DNA of 64,000 nt from Ottowia flava (GTDB lineage Bacteria; Pseudomonadota; Gammaproteobacteria; Burkholderiales; Burkholderiaceae_C), in assembly GCF_042680565.1 (NCBI RefSeq), contig NZ_JBHUEJ010000036.1, forward strand, positions 310,001-374,000, given 5' to 3'. Positions 1-9,164 of the stretch are shown piece by piece; the stretch's first letter is position 1; each line of letters opens with the position of its first letter. Made by a program: the position numbers and the translations under genes. Below the pieces are notes generated by a model. It saw only the letters and a program-made list of their open reading frames with translations. It ran no database searches and was not told the origin of the DNA.

Positions 1-1
1 C

Positions 2-619
2 GTGGCCGCGCCTCTTCTGCTGGGTCTGACGGGCGGCATTGGCAGCGGCAAGAGCACCGTCGCCGGCCTTCTTGCCAAGGCGCATGGCGCCGCCATCGTC
101 GATGCGGACGCCATATCCCGCAGCACCACGGCCGCCCGCGGCAGCGCTCTATCTGCCATAGCCGAGGCGTTCGGTGCGCATTTGATCAACACCGACGGTG
201 CGCTGGACCGCGCGGCCATGCGCGATCTGGTCTTTACCGACCCCAGCGCACGTCAGCGCCTTGAAGCCATCATCCACCCCCTGGTCAGCGACGAAACAGA
301 TCGTCAGGCCGCTGCAGCCCACGCTGCGGGTGCGCCGCTGATAGTATTCGATGTGCCTCTGCTGGTGGAAAGTGGCCCGCGCTGGCGTGCGCGCGTCGAC
401 CGCGTCATGGTGGTGGACTGCGATGTCGAAACGCAGATTGAGCGCGTCATCGCCCGCAACCAACTGCCACGCGATCAGGTCGAGGGCATCCTGGCCGCGC
501 AAGCCAGCCGCGCCCAGCGTCTGGCCTGCGCGGACGTGGTCATCTACAACGGTGCCGGCACCGATCTGGCACAGCTTGGCGCGCAAGTGGAGATCTGGGC
601 GAGCCGCTTCGGGCTATGA
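2..619 (+). CDS. coaE: Dephospho-CoA kinase
   Basis: Phosphorylates the 3'-hydroxyl of dephospho-CoA, the last step of coenzyme A synthesis in the cytoplasm. The 205-residue product has a P-loop at residues 9-18 (LTGGIGSGKST) and the DVPLLVES segment near residue 117, both typical of CoaE; the length is normal. The start used is GTG at position 2, which places the P-loop at the usual distance from the N terminus, but a start just outside the window cannot be excluded. It leads a tight group with zapD and yacG, an order common in beta- and gammaproteobacteria next to type IV pilin peptidase genes. Confidence 0.96.
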   Translation: MAAPLLLGLTGGIGSGKSTVAGLLAKAHGAAIVDADAISRSTTAARGSALSAIAEAFGAHLINTDGALDRAAMRDLVFTDPSARQRLEAIIHPLVSDETDRQAAAAHAAGAPLIVFDVPLLVESGPRWRARVDRVMVVDCDVETQIERVIARNQLPRDQVEGILAAQASRAQRLACADVVIYNGAGTDLAQLGAQVEIWASRFGL

Positions 620-649
620 TGCGGGCGTCTCAGGGAAGGTCTCTTCCGC

Positions 650-1405
650 GTGATCCTGTACGAATACCCTTTCAACGAACGCATTCGCACCTACCTGCGC
701 CTCGAGCACCTGATTGGCCGACTCGGTCAGCTCTTGCCGCGCGACAGTGCCCTTGATCACCACTACGCGCTGATCGCCATCTTCGAGGTGATGGATGTCA
801 CCAGCCGCGCCGACCTGAAATCGGACGTGCTCAAAGACTTGGAGCGACAAAAGGCCCATTTCGCGGCCTTTCGCGGCAACCCCGCGATCTCCGAAGCCTC
901 GCTGGAAGCGGTTCTGTCGCGCCTGGAATACGCCTTCGCCCAGCTGAGCGGGCAGATGGGCAAACCCGGTCACGATCTTCAAGACAACGAGTGGCTGATG
1001 AGCATCCGCAGCCGTGCGGTCATTCCGGGCGGCACCTGCGAATTTGATCTCCCGGCCTACCACGCCTGGCAGCAAGGCCAGGCCGCCAGCCGCCGCGCCG
1101 ACCTGAACCAGTGGGCCAGTTCGCTGGCGCCCATGGCGAACGCGGTGACCTTGCTGCTGCAACTGCTGCGCGACTCGGGCCAGCCGCAAAAGGTGATGAC
1201 GCGCAACGGTCACTTCCAGCAGACGCTGCCTCAGGGCCGCACCTTCCAGTTGCTGCGTCTGCGCATCGATCCGTCCATGCACCTGATTCCCGAGATCAGC
1301 GGCAACCGCCTGATGGTGTCGGTGCGTCTGGTGCGGCACGAAGCCGATGGCAAGCTGCATCCGGCGCGGGAAGACGTGCCGTTTGAACTTGCCCTGTGCG
1401 CATGA
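650..1405 (+). CDS. zapD: Cell division protein ZapD
   Basis: ZapD (YacF, DUF1342) cross-links FtsZ filaments at the division ring. The 251-residue product opens with MILYEYPFNERIRTYLRLEH, the conserved start of the family, and matches its usual length. The start codon is GTG, 30 bases after the coaE stop. Its stop codon TGA overlaps the ATG of yacG (ATGA), so the two are probably translationally coupled. Placement between coaE and yacG is the classical neighbourhood and supports the assignment. Confidence 0.95.
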   Translation: MILYEYPFNERIRTYLRLEHLIGRLGQLLPRDSALDHHYALIAIFEVMDVTSRADLKSDVLKDLERQKAHFAAFRGNPAISEASLEAVLSRLEYAFAQLSGQMGKPGHDLQDNEWLMSIRSRAVIPGGTCEFDLPAYHAWQQGQAASRRADLNQWASSLAPMANAVTLLLQLLRDSGQPQKVMTRNGHFQQTLPQGRTFQLLRLRIDPSMHLIPEISGNRLMVSVRLVRHEADGKLHPAREDVPFELALCA

Positions 1406-1620
1406 GCGATTCCACCAAGCCGCCGCTTGCCAAGGCCCGCACCGTGCGGTGTCCGGCCTGCGGCGGTCCCAGCCGCTACGCCCCGGACAACGCCTACCGC
1501 CCGTTCTGCAGCGAGCGCTGCAAGATGTTCGACTTGGGCGCATGGGCGAACGAAAGCTTTCGTGTGGAAGCGTCGCACGATGAGGACGATGGCTCACTGT
1601 CCGAGCCGCCGCACCCGTAG
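1402..1620 (+). CDS. yacG: DNA gyrase inhibitor / zinc-ribbon protein YacG
   Basis: A 72-residue zinc-binding protein of the YacG family, which in E. coli binds GyrB and inhibits gyrase. Four cysteines form the zinc site in CPACGG and FCSERCKMFDLGAW; the last motif is diagnostic. The ATG at 1402 overlaps the zapD stop and is preferred to an in-frame GTG at 1396. The acidic tail after residue 55 is variable in the family. A dispersed repeat lies immediately downstream, between this gene and the convergent mutT. Confidence 0.93.
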   Translation: MSDSTKPPLAKARTVRCPACGGPSRYAPDNAYRPFCSERCKMFDLGAWANESFRVEASHDEDDGSLSEPPHP

Positions 1621-1628
1621 GCAAAATC

Positions 1629-1688
1629 AAGAAATATCCGCCCCTAGCCCTACAGTCACCTGCGCAAGCAGCTATGCATTAAATAGCA
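1629..1688 (-). repeat. Dispersed TAGCTG-TGCGCA repeat, copy 1
   Basis: Intergenic copy in reverse orientation, reading CCTAGCCCTACAG, then CTGCGCAAGCAGC, and ending in the hairpin GCTAT-gcatta-ATAGC. It sits between the convergent genes yacG and mutT, where its stem-loop could act as a weak bidirectional terminator. Confidence 0.7.
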
Positions 1689-1712
1689 AGCGGGATGCGA
1701 TTATCGCCAGCC

Positions 1713-2183
1713 TCAGCCTAAAGCGGCCTCTTCTTCGAGCCAACGCAGCACCGGCACCGCCCCCGGCAACACCGGCGATACCGTGACGGGCAGTGAGGCC
1801 CATGCCAGCGCCTGGCCCTCTCGTGTCTGCAGCTCACCCTGCCATTGGGTCAGCTTGCAGAAATGCAGCCGCACCAGCGCGTGCGGGTAGTCCACCAGTT
1901 GCTCGCGCCAGCGCAGGACCTGCGCCGGGTCAACACGGATGCCCAGCTCCTCGTGCAGCTCACGCGCCAACGCCGTTTCGACGCTCTCGCCTGCTTCCAG
2001 CTTGCCGCCTGGAAACTCCCAATAGCCTGCGTAGACCTTGCCTTCAGGCCGGGACGCCAACAGAAAGCGCCCGTCCGCGCCGATCAACACACCGACCGCG
2101 ACGTCCACAACCGGCCGAGGTGCGCCCTCGGTGACGCCTTCGCGGCGCAGGTGCGCGTCGGCGGTCAGCAGCGGCTCGGTCAT
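1713..2183 (-). CDS. mutT: NUDIX hydrolase, MutT-like 8-oxo-dGTP diphosphatase
   Basis: Predicted to hydrolyse oxidised purine nucleotides to keep them out of DNA. The 156-residue protein has a complete NUDIX box at about residues 57-79 (GGKLEAGESVETALARELHE then ELGI) with the expected Glu residues. After the box the sequence continues as in MutT (HFCKLTQWQGELQTREGQ, ALAWASL). It is the last gene of a minus-strand run secA, argJ, DUF815 ATPase, mutT, and starts 6 bases after the ATPase stop. The sequence cannot settle whether the substrate is strictly 8-oxo-dGTP. Confidence 0.88.
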   Translation of the reverse strand: MTEPLLTADAHLRREGVTEGAPRPVVDVAVGVLIGADGRFLLASRPEGKVYAGYWEFPGGKLEAGESVETALARELHEELGIRVDPAQVLRWREQLVDYPHALVRLHFCKLTQWQGELQTREGQALAWASLPVTVSPVLPGAVPVLRWLEEEAALG

Positions 2184-2189
2184 CGAGGC

Positions 2190-3071
2190 TCAGCCCTCAC
2201 CACCGCCGTCGCGCCCCATGAAATCGCGGGCGAACTGGTAGGCCACGCGGCCCGAGCGCGAGCCGCGCTCCAGGGCCCACACCAGCGCTTCGGGAAGTGA
2301 CGCCTCGATCTGCGCGGGCGTCGCGCCCAGTGCGCTCAGCCATTGCGCGGTGATGGTCAGGTATTCCTCTTGCGTGAACGGGTAGAAGCTGACCCACAGG
2401 CCGAAGCGCTCCGACAGCGAGATCTTCTCCTCAACCACTTCGCCCGGGTGCACCTCGCCATCGTCGGTGTGGGTGTAGCTGAGGTTTTCCTTCATGTACT
2501 CGGGCAGCAGGTGGCGCCGGTTGCTGGTGGCGTAGACCAGCACGTTGGGCGTGCTGGCCGCGACCGAGCCATCGAGGATGCTCTTGAGCGCCTTGTAGCC
2601 CGGCTCGCCTTCTTCAAAGCTCAGGTCGTCGCAGTAGACGATGAACTTCTCGGGCTGGCTGGCCACCACTTCCACAATGTCGGGCAGGTCCGTCAGGTCG
2701 GCCTTGTCGACCTCGATCAGGCGCAGGCCTTGGGGCGCGTAGGCGTTCAGGCAGGCCTTAATCAGTGAGGACTTGCCCGTGCCGCGCGCGCCGGTCAGCA
2801 GCACGTTGTTGGCCGGGCGCCCTTCGACAAACTGGCGCGTGTTGCGCTCGATCTTCTCCTTTTGCGCATCGATCTCTTTCAGATCGGTTAGCGAGATGCC
2901 GCCGATGTGGCGCACCGGTTCCAGCACGCCGTGACCGGACGCGCGCTTGCGGTAGCGCCACGCCACCGCCTGGCCCCAGTCGGGCGCGCCCAGCGGTTGC
3001 GGCAGCGCGGATTCGATGCGGGCCATCAGCTGTTCGGCCCGTGCGATCAATCGCACCAATTCTTCAGTCAT
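2190..3071 (-). CDS. DUF815-family AAA+ ATPase
   Basis: A 293-residue ATP-binding protein of the DUF815 family, whose cellular role is not established. It shows a Walker A motif at about residue 93 (GARGTGKSS), a Walker B-like strand (FIVYCDDLSFEEGE), and an AAA+ sensor region (VLVYATSNRRHLLPEYM). An N-terminal helical segment of about 80 residues precedes the ATPase core. The gene is regularly found beside argJ and a NUDIX gene in Comamonadaceae, as here. A dispersed repeat fills the gap to argJ, so co-transcription with it is likely but not certain. Confidence 0.85.
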   Translation of the reverse strand: MTEELVRLIARAEQLMARIESALPQPLGAPDWGQAVAWRYRKRASGHGVLEPVRHIGGISLTDLKEIDAQKEKIERNTRQFVEGRPANNVLLTGARGTGKSSLIKACLNAYAPQGLRLIEVDKADLTDLPDIVEVVASQPEKFIVYCDDLSFEEGEPGYKALKSILDGSVAASTPNVLVYATSNRRHLLPEYMKENLSYTHTDDGEVHPGEVVEEKISLSERFGLWVSFYPFTQEEYLTITAQWLSALGATPAQIEASLPEALVWALERGSRSGRVAYQFARDFMGRDGGGEG

Positions 3072-3073
3072 TT

Positions 3074-3118
3074 CAGCCTCTAGCCCGCGCCCAGACTGCG
3101 CAGGCAGCTATCAAAACA
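3074..3118 (-). repeat. Dispersed TAGCTG-TGCGCA repeat, copy 2
   Basis: Reverse-oriented copy, CTCTAGCCCGCGCCCAGACT followed by GCGCAGGCAGCTATC. It fills the 54-base gap between argJ and the DUF815 gene. Confidence 0.7.
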
Positions 3119-3125
3119 GGAATAT

Positions 3126-4355
3126 TCAGGAACGGTAGTCGGCGTTGATGCTGACGTAGTCGTGGCTCAGATCGCAGGTCCAGACCGTTTCGCTGGCCTT
3201 GCCGCGGCCCAGGTTCACACGCACCGTGATCTCGGCCTGTTTCATCACGCGCTGGCCATCTTCCTCGCGGTAGGCGGGGTTGCGGCCGCCGTTGACGGCC
3301 ACGCACACGTCGTCGAGGTGCAGGTCGATCTTGGCCTGGTCCAGGTCGTCGATGCCCGCGTAACCCACCGCCGCCAGGATGCGCCCCAGGTTGGGGTCGC
3401 TGGCAAAGAACGCGGTCTTGACCAGCGGCGAATGCGCGATGGCGTAGGCCACCTGACGGCATTCGTCGGCGGTCTTGCCGCCATCGACCTGGATGGCGAT
3501 GAACTTGGTGGCGCCCTCTCCGTCCCGAACGATGGCCTGCGCCAGCTGGCGCGCCACGTCCTGCATGGCCGACAGCAGCGCGCGGCCGTCGTCGCTGTCC
3601 AGCGATGAGACAGGCTTGTTGGCTGCCTTGTTGGTGGCCACGACGACGAAGGAATCGTTGGTAGAGGTATCGCCGTCGATGGTGACGCGGTTGAACGACG
3701 CATCGGCCAGCGCCTGCGCCAAAGGCTTCATCAGCGCCGGCGCCACGCAGGCGTCGGTGGCCAGAAAACCGAGCATCGTCGCCATGTTGGGGCGGATCAT
3801 GCCCGCGCCTTTGCTGATGCCGGTGATGGTGACTTCCACACCGCCCACACGCGCCTTGGCGCTGAAGGCCTTGGGCACGGTGTCGGTGGTCATGATGCCT
3901 TCGGCCGCGCGCGCCCAATGGTTGGGCTGGGCGTCGGCCACCGCGGCCGGCAGGCCGGCCACGATGCGGTCAACCGGCAGCGGCTCCATGATCACGCCGG
4001 TGGAAAACGGGAGGACCTGGCCCGGCTGCAGCTTCAGCAAGTCGGCCAGCGCGTCGCTGACCTGACGCGCGCGCGCCAGGCCGTCTTCGCCCGTCCCGGC
4101 GTTGGCGTTGCCGGTGTTGATGACCATGGCGCGGATCGGCTCGCCCGCCTGCAGGCGATCGCGGCAGATCTGCACCGGTGCGGCGCAAAAACGGTTGCGG
4201 GTGAATACGCCGCCCACGCTCGCCCCCTCGTCCAGCAGAAAAACGGTCAGATCCTTGCGGCCGACCTTGCGCACACCTGCCTCAGCGACGCCAATGCGCA
4301 CACCGGGCACGGGAAACAAGCGGGACGGATCAGGGGCAGACAGATTCACCGGCAT
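3126..4355 (-). CDS. argJ: Bifunctional ornithine acetyltransferase / N-acetylglutamate synthase
   Basis: Transfers the acetyl group from N-acetylornithine to glutamate, the recycling step of arginine synthesis, and may also use acetyl-CoA. The precursor cleaves itself before a threonine; the site is visible as ATMLGF, with the new N-terminal Thr starting the beta chain. The chosen ATG at 4355 gives MPVNLSAPDP and has a good ribosome site (GAGGA) upstream; an in-frame start 45 bases earlier adds residues not seen in the family. The length of 409 residues is typical. It follows secA on the same strand. Confidence 0.96.
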   Translation of the reverse strand: MPVNLSAPDPSRLFPVPGVRIGVAEAGVRKVGRKDLTVFLLDEGASVGGVFTRNRFCAAPVQICRDRLQAGEPIRAMVINTGNANAGTGEDGLARARQVSDALADLLKLQPGQVLPFSTGVIMEPLPVDRIVAGLPAAVADAQPNHWARAAEGIMTTDTVPKAFSAKARVGGVEVTITGISKGAGMIRPNMATMLGFLATDACVAPALMKPLAQALADASFNRVTIDGDTSTNDSFVVVATNKAANKPVSSLDSDDGRALLSAMQDVARQLAQAIVRDGEGATKFIAIQVDGGKTADECRQVAYAIAHSPLVKTAFFASDPNLGRILAAVGYAGIDDLDQAKIDLHLDDVCVAVNGGRNPAYREEDGQRVMKQAEITVRVNLGRGKASETVWTCDLSHDYVSINADYRS

Positions 4356-4475
4356 GCGAAAGGTCCTCAGGCAAAGGGGAAAAACGTTGATTATCGGCAA
4401 GCGCCGTTGGTCGCCCCAAAAGGCAAACGGGCCGAAGCCCGTCGCCAGAAACCACGCCGTGCAGCACGGGGGCGA

Positions 4476-7265
4476 TCAGCTCAATGCGCCATGACACTGC
4501 TTGTACTTCTTGCCACTACCGCACGGGCAGGGGTCGTTGCGGCCTACGCGTGGGATAGCGGCACCCGCAGCTGCTGCCGCACCGCCGACCGTGATCGCGC
4601 GCGCCGCGGCTTCCGGCACAGTCTCTGCTTCACCGGTCTCGCTGGGTTGCGTGTAGGTCACATTGGTCAGTTGCTCACCGCGTTGCTCGATCAGCTCTGC
4701 CGCTTCATCCAATTGCTCGGGCGACTGGATGCGCACGGTCATCAACGTGCGGGTGACGTCGTTCTTGATCACGTCGAGCAGTTGCCCAAACAACTCAAAG
4801 GCTTCGCGCTTGTACTCCTGCTTCGGCTGCTTCTGGGCGTAGCCGCGCAGGTGAATGCCCTGGCGCAGGTAATCCAACGCTGACAGGTGCTCTCGCCAAT
4901 GCGTGTCGATGTTCTGCAACAGCACCGCGCGTTCGAAGCCACGGAAATTCTCGGCCCCCACCATGTTCACACGTTCGTTATAGGTGCGGTTGGCGAGCTC
5001 CTGCACTTTCTCGACGATGTCCTCGTCCGTGATGGCAGAGGAAGATTCCACCTCCTTCTGGAGTGGTAAGGAAATCTGCCATTCCTCCTCAAGCACCTTT
5101 TCCAGCCCTGGAATATCCCACTGCTCTTCCACCGATTCGGGCGGAACGTACTGGTGGACCAGATCGGTAAAGCTGCTTTGGCGCAGCCCGGCGATCTGGG
5201 CCGACAGGTCTTCTGCGTCAAGAATGTCGTTGCGCTGCTGGTAGATTACCTTGCGCTGATCGTTCGATACGTCGTCGTACTCCAGCAACTGCTTGCGGAT
5301 GTCGAAGTTACGCGCCTCGACCTTGCGCTGCGCGCTTTCGATGCTGCGGGTGACGATGCCGGCTTCAATCGCCTCGCCTTCGGGCATCTTCAGGCGGTCC
5401 ATGATGGCGCGCACGCGATCGCCCGCGAAGATGCGCATCAGCGTGTCGTCCAGGCTCAGGTAGAAACGCGAAGAACCCGGGTCACCCTGCCGGCCCGAGC
5501 GGCCGCGCAACTGGTTGTCGATGCGACGGCTCTCATGTCGCTCGGTCGCGATGATGCGCAAGCCCCCCAGCGCCTTGATGGCATCGTGATCCTGCTGCCA
5601 TTTGGCCCGCAGGTCGGCGATGCGCGCCTGTTTGCTGGCGTCGTCCAGCGACGGGTCCGCGTCAATCGCCTGGACCGCCTTTTCCACGTTGCCGCCGAGC
5701 ACGATGTCGGTGCCTCGACCGGCCATGTTGGTAGCGATGGTGATCATCTTGGCACTGCCCGCCTGGGCGACGATGTCGGCTTCGCGCGCATGCTGCTTGG
5801 CGTTCAGCACTTGGTGCGGCAGTTTTTCCTTCTGCAGCAATTCCGCGATGATTTCGGAGTTCTCAATCGATGTCGTACCTACCAGAACGGGTTGACCGCG
5901 CGTGTAGCACTCCCGAATGTCCGCGATGGCTGCGTCGTATTTTTCCTGGGTTGTCTTGTAGACCCGGTCCAGCTGGTCGTCGCGCTTGCTCGGCTTGTTC
6001 GGAGGAATCACCACGGTTTCCAGGCCATAGATCTCCTGGAATTCGTACGCCTCAGTGTCCGCCGTTCCGGTCATGCCGGCCAGCTTGTTGTAGAGGCGGA
6101 AATAGTTCTGGAAGGTGATCGACGCGAGGGTCTGGTTCTCGGCTTGGATGCCCACACCTTCCTTGGCTTCGACGGCCTGATGCAGACCGTCGCTCCAGCG
6201 GCGCCCGCTCATCAGTCGGCCGGTAAACTCGTCGACGATGACGATCTCGGCGCCCTGCTCGCCTTGCTGGACCACGTAGTGCTGGTCGCGGTGGTAGAGG
6301 TGATTCGCCCGCAGCGCTGCGTACAGGTGGTGCATCAGCGAGATGTTGGCCGGGTCGTAGAGACTGGCGCCTTGGGCAATCATGCCGCGCTCGGCCAGAA
6401 TACGCTCAGCGTTCTCGTGGCCTTGCTCGGTCAGGTAGATCTGGTGAGCCTTTTCGTCGACGGTGAAGTCGCCCGGCTTGGTGATACCCAGACCGGTGCG
6501 CGGATCGGCTTCGCCTTCCTGACGGGTCAGCAGTGGCACGACCTGGTTCATCGCCACATACAGCGCAGTGTGGTCCTCGGCCTGGCCGCTGATGATCAGC
6601 GGCGTGCGTGCCTCATCGATCAGGATCGAGTCCACCTCGTCCACGATCGCGTAGTTCAGCTTGCGCTGTACGCGGTCCTGCGTTTCGTAGACCATGTTGT
6701 CGCGCAGGTAGTCGAAGCCGAATTCGTTGTTGGTACCGTACGTGATGTCGGACTGATAGGCCGCCTGCTTTTCCTCGCGCGCCATCTGCGGCAGGTTGAC
6801 ACCTACCGACAAACCAAGGAAGTTGTAGAGACGCGCCATCCATTGTGCGTCGCGATTGGCCAGATAGTCGTTCACGGTGACCACGTGTACGCCCTTCCCA
6901 GCCAGCGCATTCAGGTACACCGGCAAAGTCGCTGTCAACGTCTTGCCTTCACCCGTGCGCATCTCGGCAATTTTGCCTTCATGCAGCGCCATGCCGCCCA
7001 TCAACTGCACATCGAAATGGCGCATCTTCATCACGCGCTTGGAGGCTTCGCGCACGGTGGCAAACGCTTCTGGCAGCAGTTGGTCGAGTGCCTCGCCCTT
7101 TTCCAGCCGGTCCCTGAATTCCTGTGTCTTGGCCGTCAGCGCCTCATCACTGAGCTTCTCGAAGTCCGGCTCCATCGCGTTGATGCGCGCTGCGGACTTC
7201 CGGTATTGCTTGAGCAGGCGGTCATTGCGACTGCCAAAGAGCTTGGTGAGGAAATTGGTGGCCAT
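4476..7265 (-). CDS. secA: Preprotein translocase ATPase SecA
   Basis: The motor that drives unfolded proteins through SecYEG at the inner membrane. The 929-residue protein has Walker A MRTGEGKTL near residue 104, the DEVDSILIDEARTPLIISG segment, the second nucleotide-binding fold with TNMAGRGTDIVLGG, and RGRSGRQGDPG. The C terminus carries the zinc-binding SecB-docking tail (CPCGSGKKYKQCH), followed by only three residues. It is a full-length copy. The 7266-7387 gap to the divergent DciA-like gene includes the inverted repeat TGGAC-tgagg-GTCCA (7331-7345), which may belong to its promoter region. Confidence 0.98.
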   Translation of the reverse strand: MATNFLTKLFGSRNDRLLKQYRKSAARINAMEPDFEKLSDEALTAKTQEFRDRLEKGEALDQLLPEAFATVREASKRVMKMRHFDVQLMGGMALHEGKIAEMRTGEGKTLTATLPVYLNALAGKGVHVVTVNDYLANRDAQWMARLYNFLGLSVGVNLPQMAREEKQAAYQSDITYGTNNEFGFDYLRDNMVYETQDRVQRKLNYAIVDEVDSILIDEARTPLIISGQAEDHTALYVAMNQVVPLLTRQEGEADPRTGLGITKPGDFTVDEKAHQIYLTEQGHENAERILAERGMIAQGASLYDPANISLMHHLYAALRANHLYHRDQHYVVQQGEQGAEIVIVDEFTGRLMSGRRWSDGLHQAVEAKEGVGIQAENQTLASITFQNYFRLYNKLAGMTGTADTEAYEFQEIYGLETVVIPPNKPSKRDDQLDRVYKTTQEKYDAAIADIRECYTRGQPVLVGTTSIENSEIIAELLQKEKLPHQVLNAKQHAREADIVAQAGSAKMITIATNMAGRGTDIVLGGNVEKAVQAIDADPSLDDASKQARIADLRAKWQQDHDAIKALGGLRIIATERHESRRIDNQLRGRSGRQGDPGSSRFYLSLDDTLMRIFAGDRVRAIMDRLKMPEGEAIEAGIVTRSIESAQRKVEARNFDIRKQLLEYDDVSNDQRKVIYQQRNDILDAEDLSAQIAGLRQSSFTDLVHQYVPPESVEEQWDIPGLEKVLEEEWQISLPLQKEVESSSAITDEDIVEKVQELANRTYNERVNMVGAENFRGFERAVLLQNIDTHWREHLSALDYLRQGIHLRGYAQKQPKQEYKREAFELFGQLLDVIKNDVTRTLMTVRIQSPEQLDEAAELIEQRGEQLTNVTYTQPSETGEAETVPEAAARAITVGGAAAAAGAAIPRVGRNDPCPCGSGKKYKQCHGALS

Positions 7266-7387
7266 GAGGGCACGTCAACCCGCGAGCACCTTGCAGTGCG
7301 ACGGCAATGACGTCGATATGAAGTTGATAATGGACTGAGGGTCCAGATGAGGCCGACACGCAGAACTGCAAGCGCCATCGACCGATC

Positions 7388-7780
7388 GTGCACTCTCAAG
7401 ACAACGTAGCATTTTACCTTCCGCGGCCATGCCCTCAGCCGATCACCGCGGCTACCAGCCAACATGTCGTGAACAAGACCCGAAACACCTCCGTCCCCGT
7501 GCTGCAGGCCTTGGAAGAATCACCGACCCTGGCGCAGCTGAGCCGTCTGGCGCGTCAGTCGTCCGAGCGGCTTGCACTGATTCGTCCCGTGCTTCCAGCG
7601 ACGCTTCGAGCCCTGGTTCGCCCGGGCGTCCCCGAGCCAGACGCCTGGTGCCTCCTGGTACCTCATGCTGCCGCTGCGACTAAGCTGCGCCAACTCGTTC
7701 CCCGCATGGTGCGCGCGCTGGAAGATGGAGGAGAGCCTGTTCAGAGCATCCGCATCAAAGTGATGCAGCCCGGGCCATGA
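7388..7780 (+). CDS. DciA-like (DUF721) protein
   Basis: A small basic protein resembling the DUF721/DciA family, members of which load the replicative helicase in bacteria lacking DnaC/DnaI. The conserved part begins about residue 40 (LEESPTLAQLSRLARQS) and continues with WCLLVPHAAAATKLRQLVPR, which matches the family core of leucine-rich helix, beta strand, then AAATKLRQ. The start is uncertain: GTG at 7388 gives 130 residues and GTG at 7469 gives 103. Neither has a clear ribosome site. It is divergent from secA, the usual place for this gene in the family. Confidence 0.7.
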   Translation: MHSQDNVAFYLPRPCPQPITAATSQHVVNKTRNTSVPVLQALEESPTLAQLSRLARQSSERLALIRPVLPATLRALVRPGVPEPDAWCLLVPHAAAATKLRQLVPRMVRALEDGGEPVQSIRIKVMQPGP

Positions 7781-7800
7781 GCCACAGCGGAATGAGGAAT

Positions 7801-7876
7801 TGGTGCCGGTTGTCGGATTCGAACTGACGACCTACCGCTTACAAGGCGGGTGCTCTACCAACTGAGCTAAACCGGC
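7801..7876 (-). tRNA. tRNA-Thr (anticodon UGU)
   Basis: Read on the minus strand, the 76 bases fold as a tRNA. The acceptor stem GCCGGTT pairs with AACCGGC, the D arm is GCTC-AGTTGGTA-GAGC, the anticodon loop CTTGTAA gives UGU, and the T arm contains GTTCGAATC. The 3' CCA is encoded (TGG at 7801-7803). One pair at the base of the anticodon stem (C27-U43) is mismatched. It follows sspB on the same strand. Confidence 0.95.
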
Positions 7877-7926
7877 ATGGATTGAGATTCTAAACGGCGG
7901 ATGCGCGCCGCCTGCAATACGGCACG

Positions 7927-8430
7927 CTATTTGATCCGCTTGAGCGCTGGCTTCTTGCGCTTCGGTGGGGGCGGATCGTTGTCATCCGAATCCGTCGTTG
8001 TTTCGCTGACCAACTGAATACCCGAGCGAGCAGCAGGTGCGCTGGCGCCCGCGGTCTCCGCCTGGTCCTGCGGCACATCGTCGCCCTCCGCCTCGGAAAG
8101 TCCAGCAGCGGTGACGGGAAAAGCCATGCCCTGGCCGTTCTCGCGCGCGTAGATGGCCAGCACACGGTCAATCGGGACCATGATCTCACGCGGGACACCG
8201 CCAAAGCGCGCCTTGAAATCGATGAACTCATTGCCAATCGTCAACCCGCTGGTGGCATCGGGACTGATGTTCAGCACGATCTCGCCGTTCTGCACATACT
8301 CTCGTGGCACCTGAACACCATCGTCGGCGCGCACCGCAATGTAGGGCGTCAGACCGTTGTCCGAGCACCATTCGTACAGCGCCCGAATCAGATAGGGGCG
8401 GGTCGAGGTCGATTCCAACGCATTCATCAT
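7927..8430 (-). CDS. sspB: ClpXP specificity-enhancing factor SspB
   Basis: Adaptor that tethers ssrA-tagged proteins to ClpXP for degradation. The N-terminal substrate-binding domain is clear (STSTRPYLIRALYEWCSDNG, then IVLNISPDAT and FKARFGG). A long linker rich in Ala, Glu and Asp leads to a basic C-terminal tail (PPPKRKKPALKRIK), the position of the ClpX-binding peptide. ATG at 8430 is chosen; an in-frame TTG at 8445 and a second ATG at 8427 are alternatives, none with a strong ribosome site. It sits directly after sspA, as in E. coli. Confidence 0.94.
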   Translation of the reverse strand: MMNALESTSTRPYLIRALYEWCSDNGLTPYIAVRADDGVQVPREYVQNGEIVLNISPDATSGLTIGNEFIDFKARFGGVPREIMVPIDRVLAIYARENGQGMAFPVTAAGLSEAEGDDVPQDQAETAGASAPAARSGIQLVSETTTDSDDNDPPPPKRKKPALKRIK

Positions 8431-8448
8431 GGGCGAAACAGGCAAGAC

Positions 8449-9060
8449 TTACTTGCGCATCACCTTTTCAGAGGGTGTCAGCGCTTCGATGTAGGCAGGG
8501 CGCGAGAAGATGCGCTCAGCGTACTTCAACAGCGGCGCCGCATTGCGCGACAGGTCGATGCCGTAATAGTCCAGGCGCCACAGCAACGGAGCGAGCGCGA
8601 CGTCCAGCATCGAGAAATTGTCACCCAGGATGAACTTGTTCTTCAGGAACACCGGAGCCATCTGGGTCAGGCGATCGCGGATGTTGCTGCGGGCTTTTTC
8701 CAGCGCTTTCTCGTTCGACTTGGTCGCGCGGTTTTCCAGCGTGCTGACGTGCGTGAACAGCTCTTTTTCGAAGTTGAGCAGAAACAGGCGCACGCGCGCG
8801 CGGTCGACTGGATCCCCAGGCATCAGTTGCGGATGCGGGAAGCGCTCGTCAATGTATTCATTGATGATGTTCGACTCGTACAGAATGAGGTCTCGCTCGA
8901 CCAGGATAGGCACCTGACCATAGGGGTTCATCACCGCGATGTCTTCGGGCTTGTTGTAGAGGTCGACATCACGGATCTCGAAATCCATGCCTTTTTCGAA
9001 CAGCACGAAGCGGCAACGATGCGAAAACGGGCAAGTCGTTCCTGAATACAGCACCATCAT
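8449..9060 (-). CDS. sspA: Stringent starvation protein A
   Basis: A glutathione S-transferase fold protein that in E. coli binds RNA polymerase and acts in the stationary and acid responses; it is not expected to be an active transferase. The 203 residues show the thioredoxin-like N-terminal half (LYSGTTCPFSHRCRFVLFEK, then NPYGQVPILVERDLILYESN) and the helical C-terminal domain (FSMLDVALAPLLWRLDYYG). The order petA-petB-petC-sspA-sspB is conserved in betaproteobacteria. Confidence 0.95.
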   Translation of the reverse strand: MMVLYSGTTCPFSHRCRFVLFEKGMDFEIRDVDLYNKPEDIAVMNPYGQVPILVERDLILYESNIINEYIDERFPHPQLMPGDPVDRARVRLFLLNFEKELFTHVSTLENRATKSNEKALEKARSNIRDRLTQMAPVFLKNKFILGDNFSMLDVALAPLLWRLDYYGIDLSRNAAPLLKYAERIFSRPAYIEALTPSEKVMRK

Positions 9061-9164
9061 GTTGGAGACTCCTTAAAACCAACGGAGTGGGCAGGTCGCC
9101 ATCGACGGCAAACCCCCACTCCGTATGCACCCGGCCAAAAAACGCCGGTCGTCTTTGCGTCAGC

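Noticed and set aside
4355..4400. Longer argJ start at 4400
   Set aside because: The extra 15 residues are unlike ArgJ, and ATG 4355 has a good ribosome site.
5154..7310. A 718-codon open frame antisense to secA
   Set aside because: Its product has low-complexity Val/His/Arg/Gln-rich sequence without domains, and it mirrors secA codons. It is a high-GC shadow frame.
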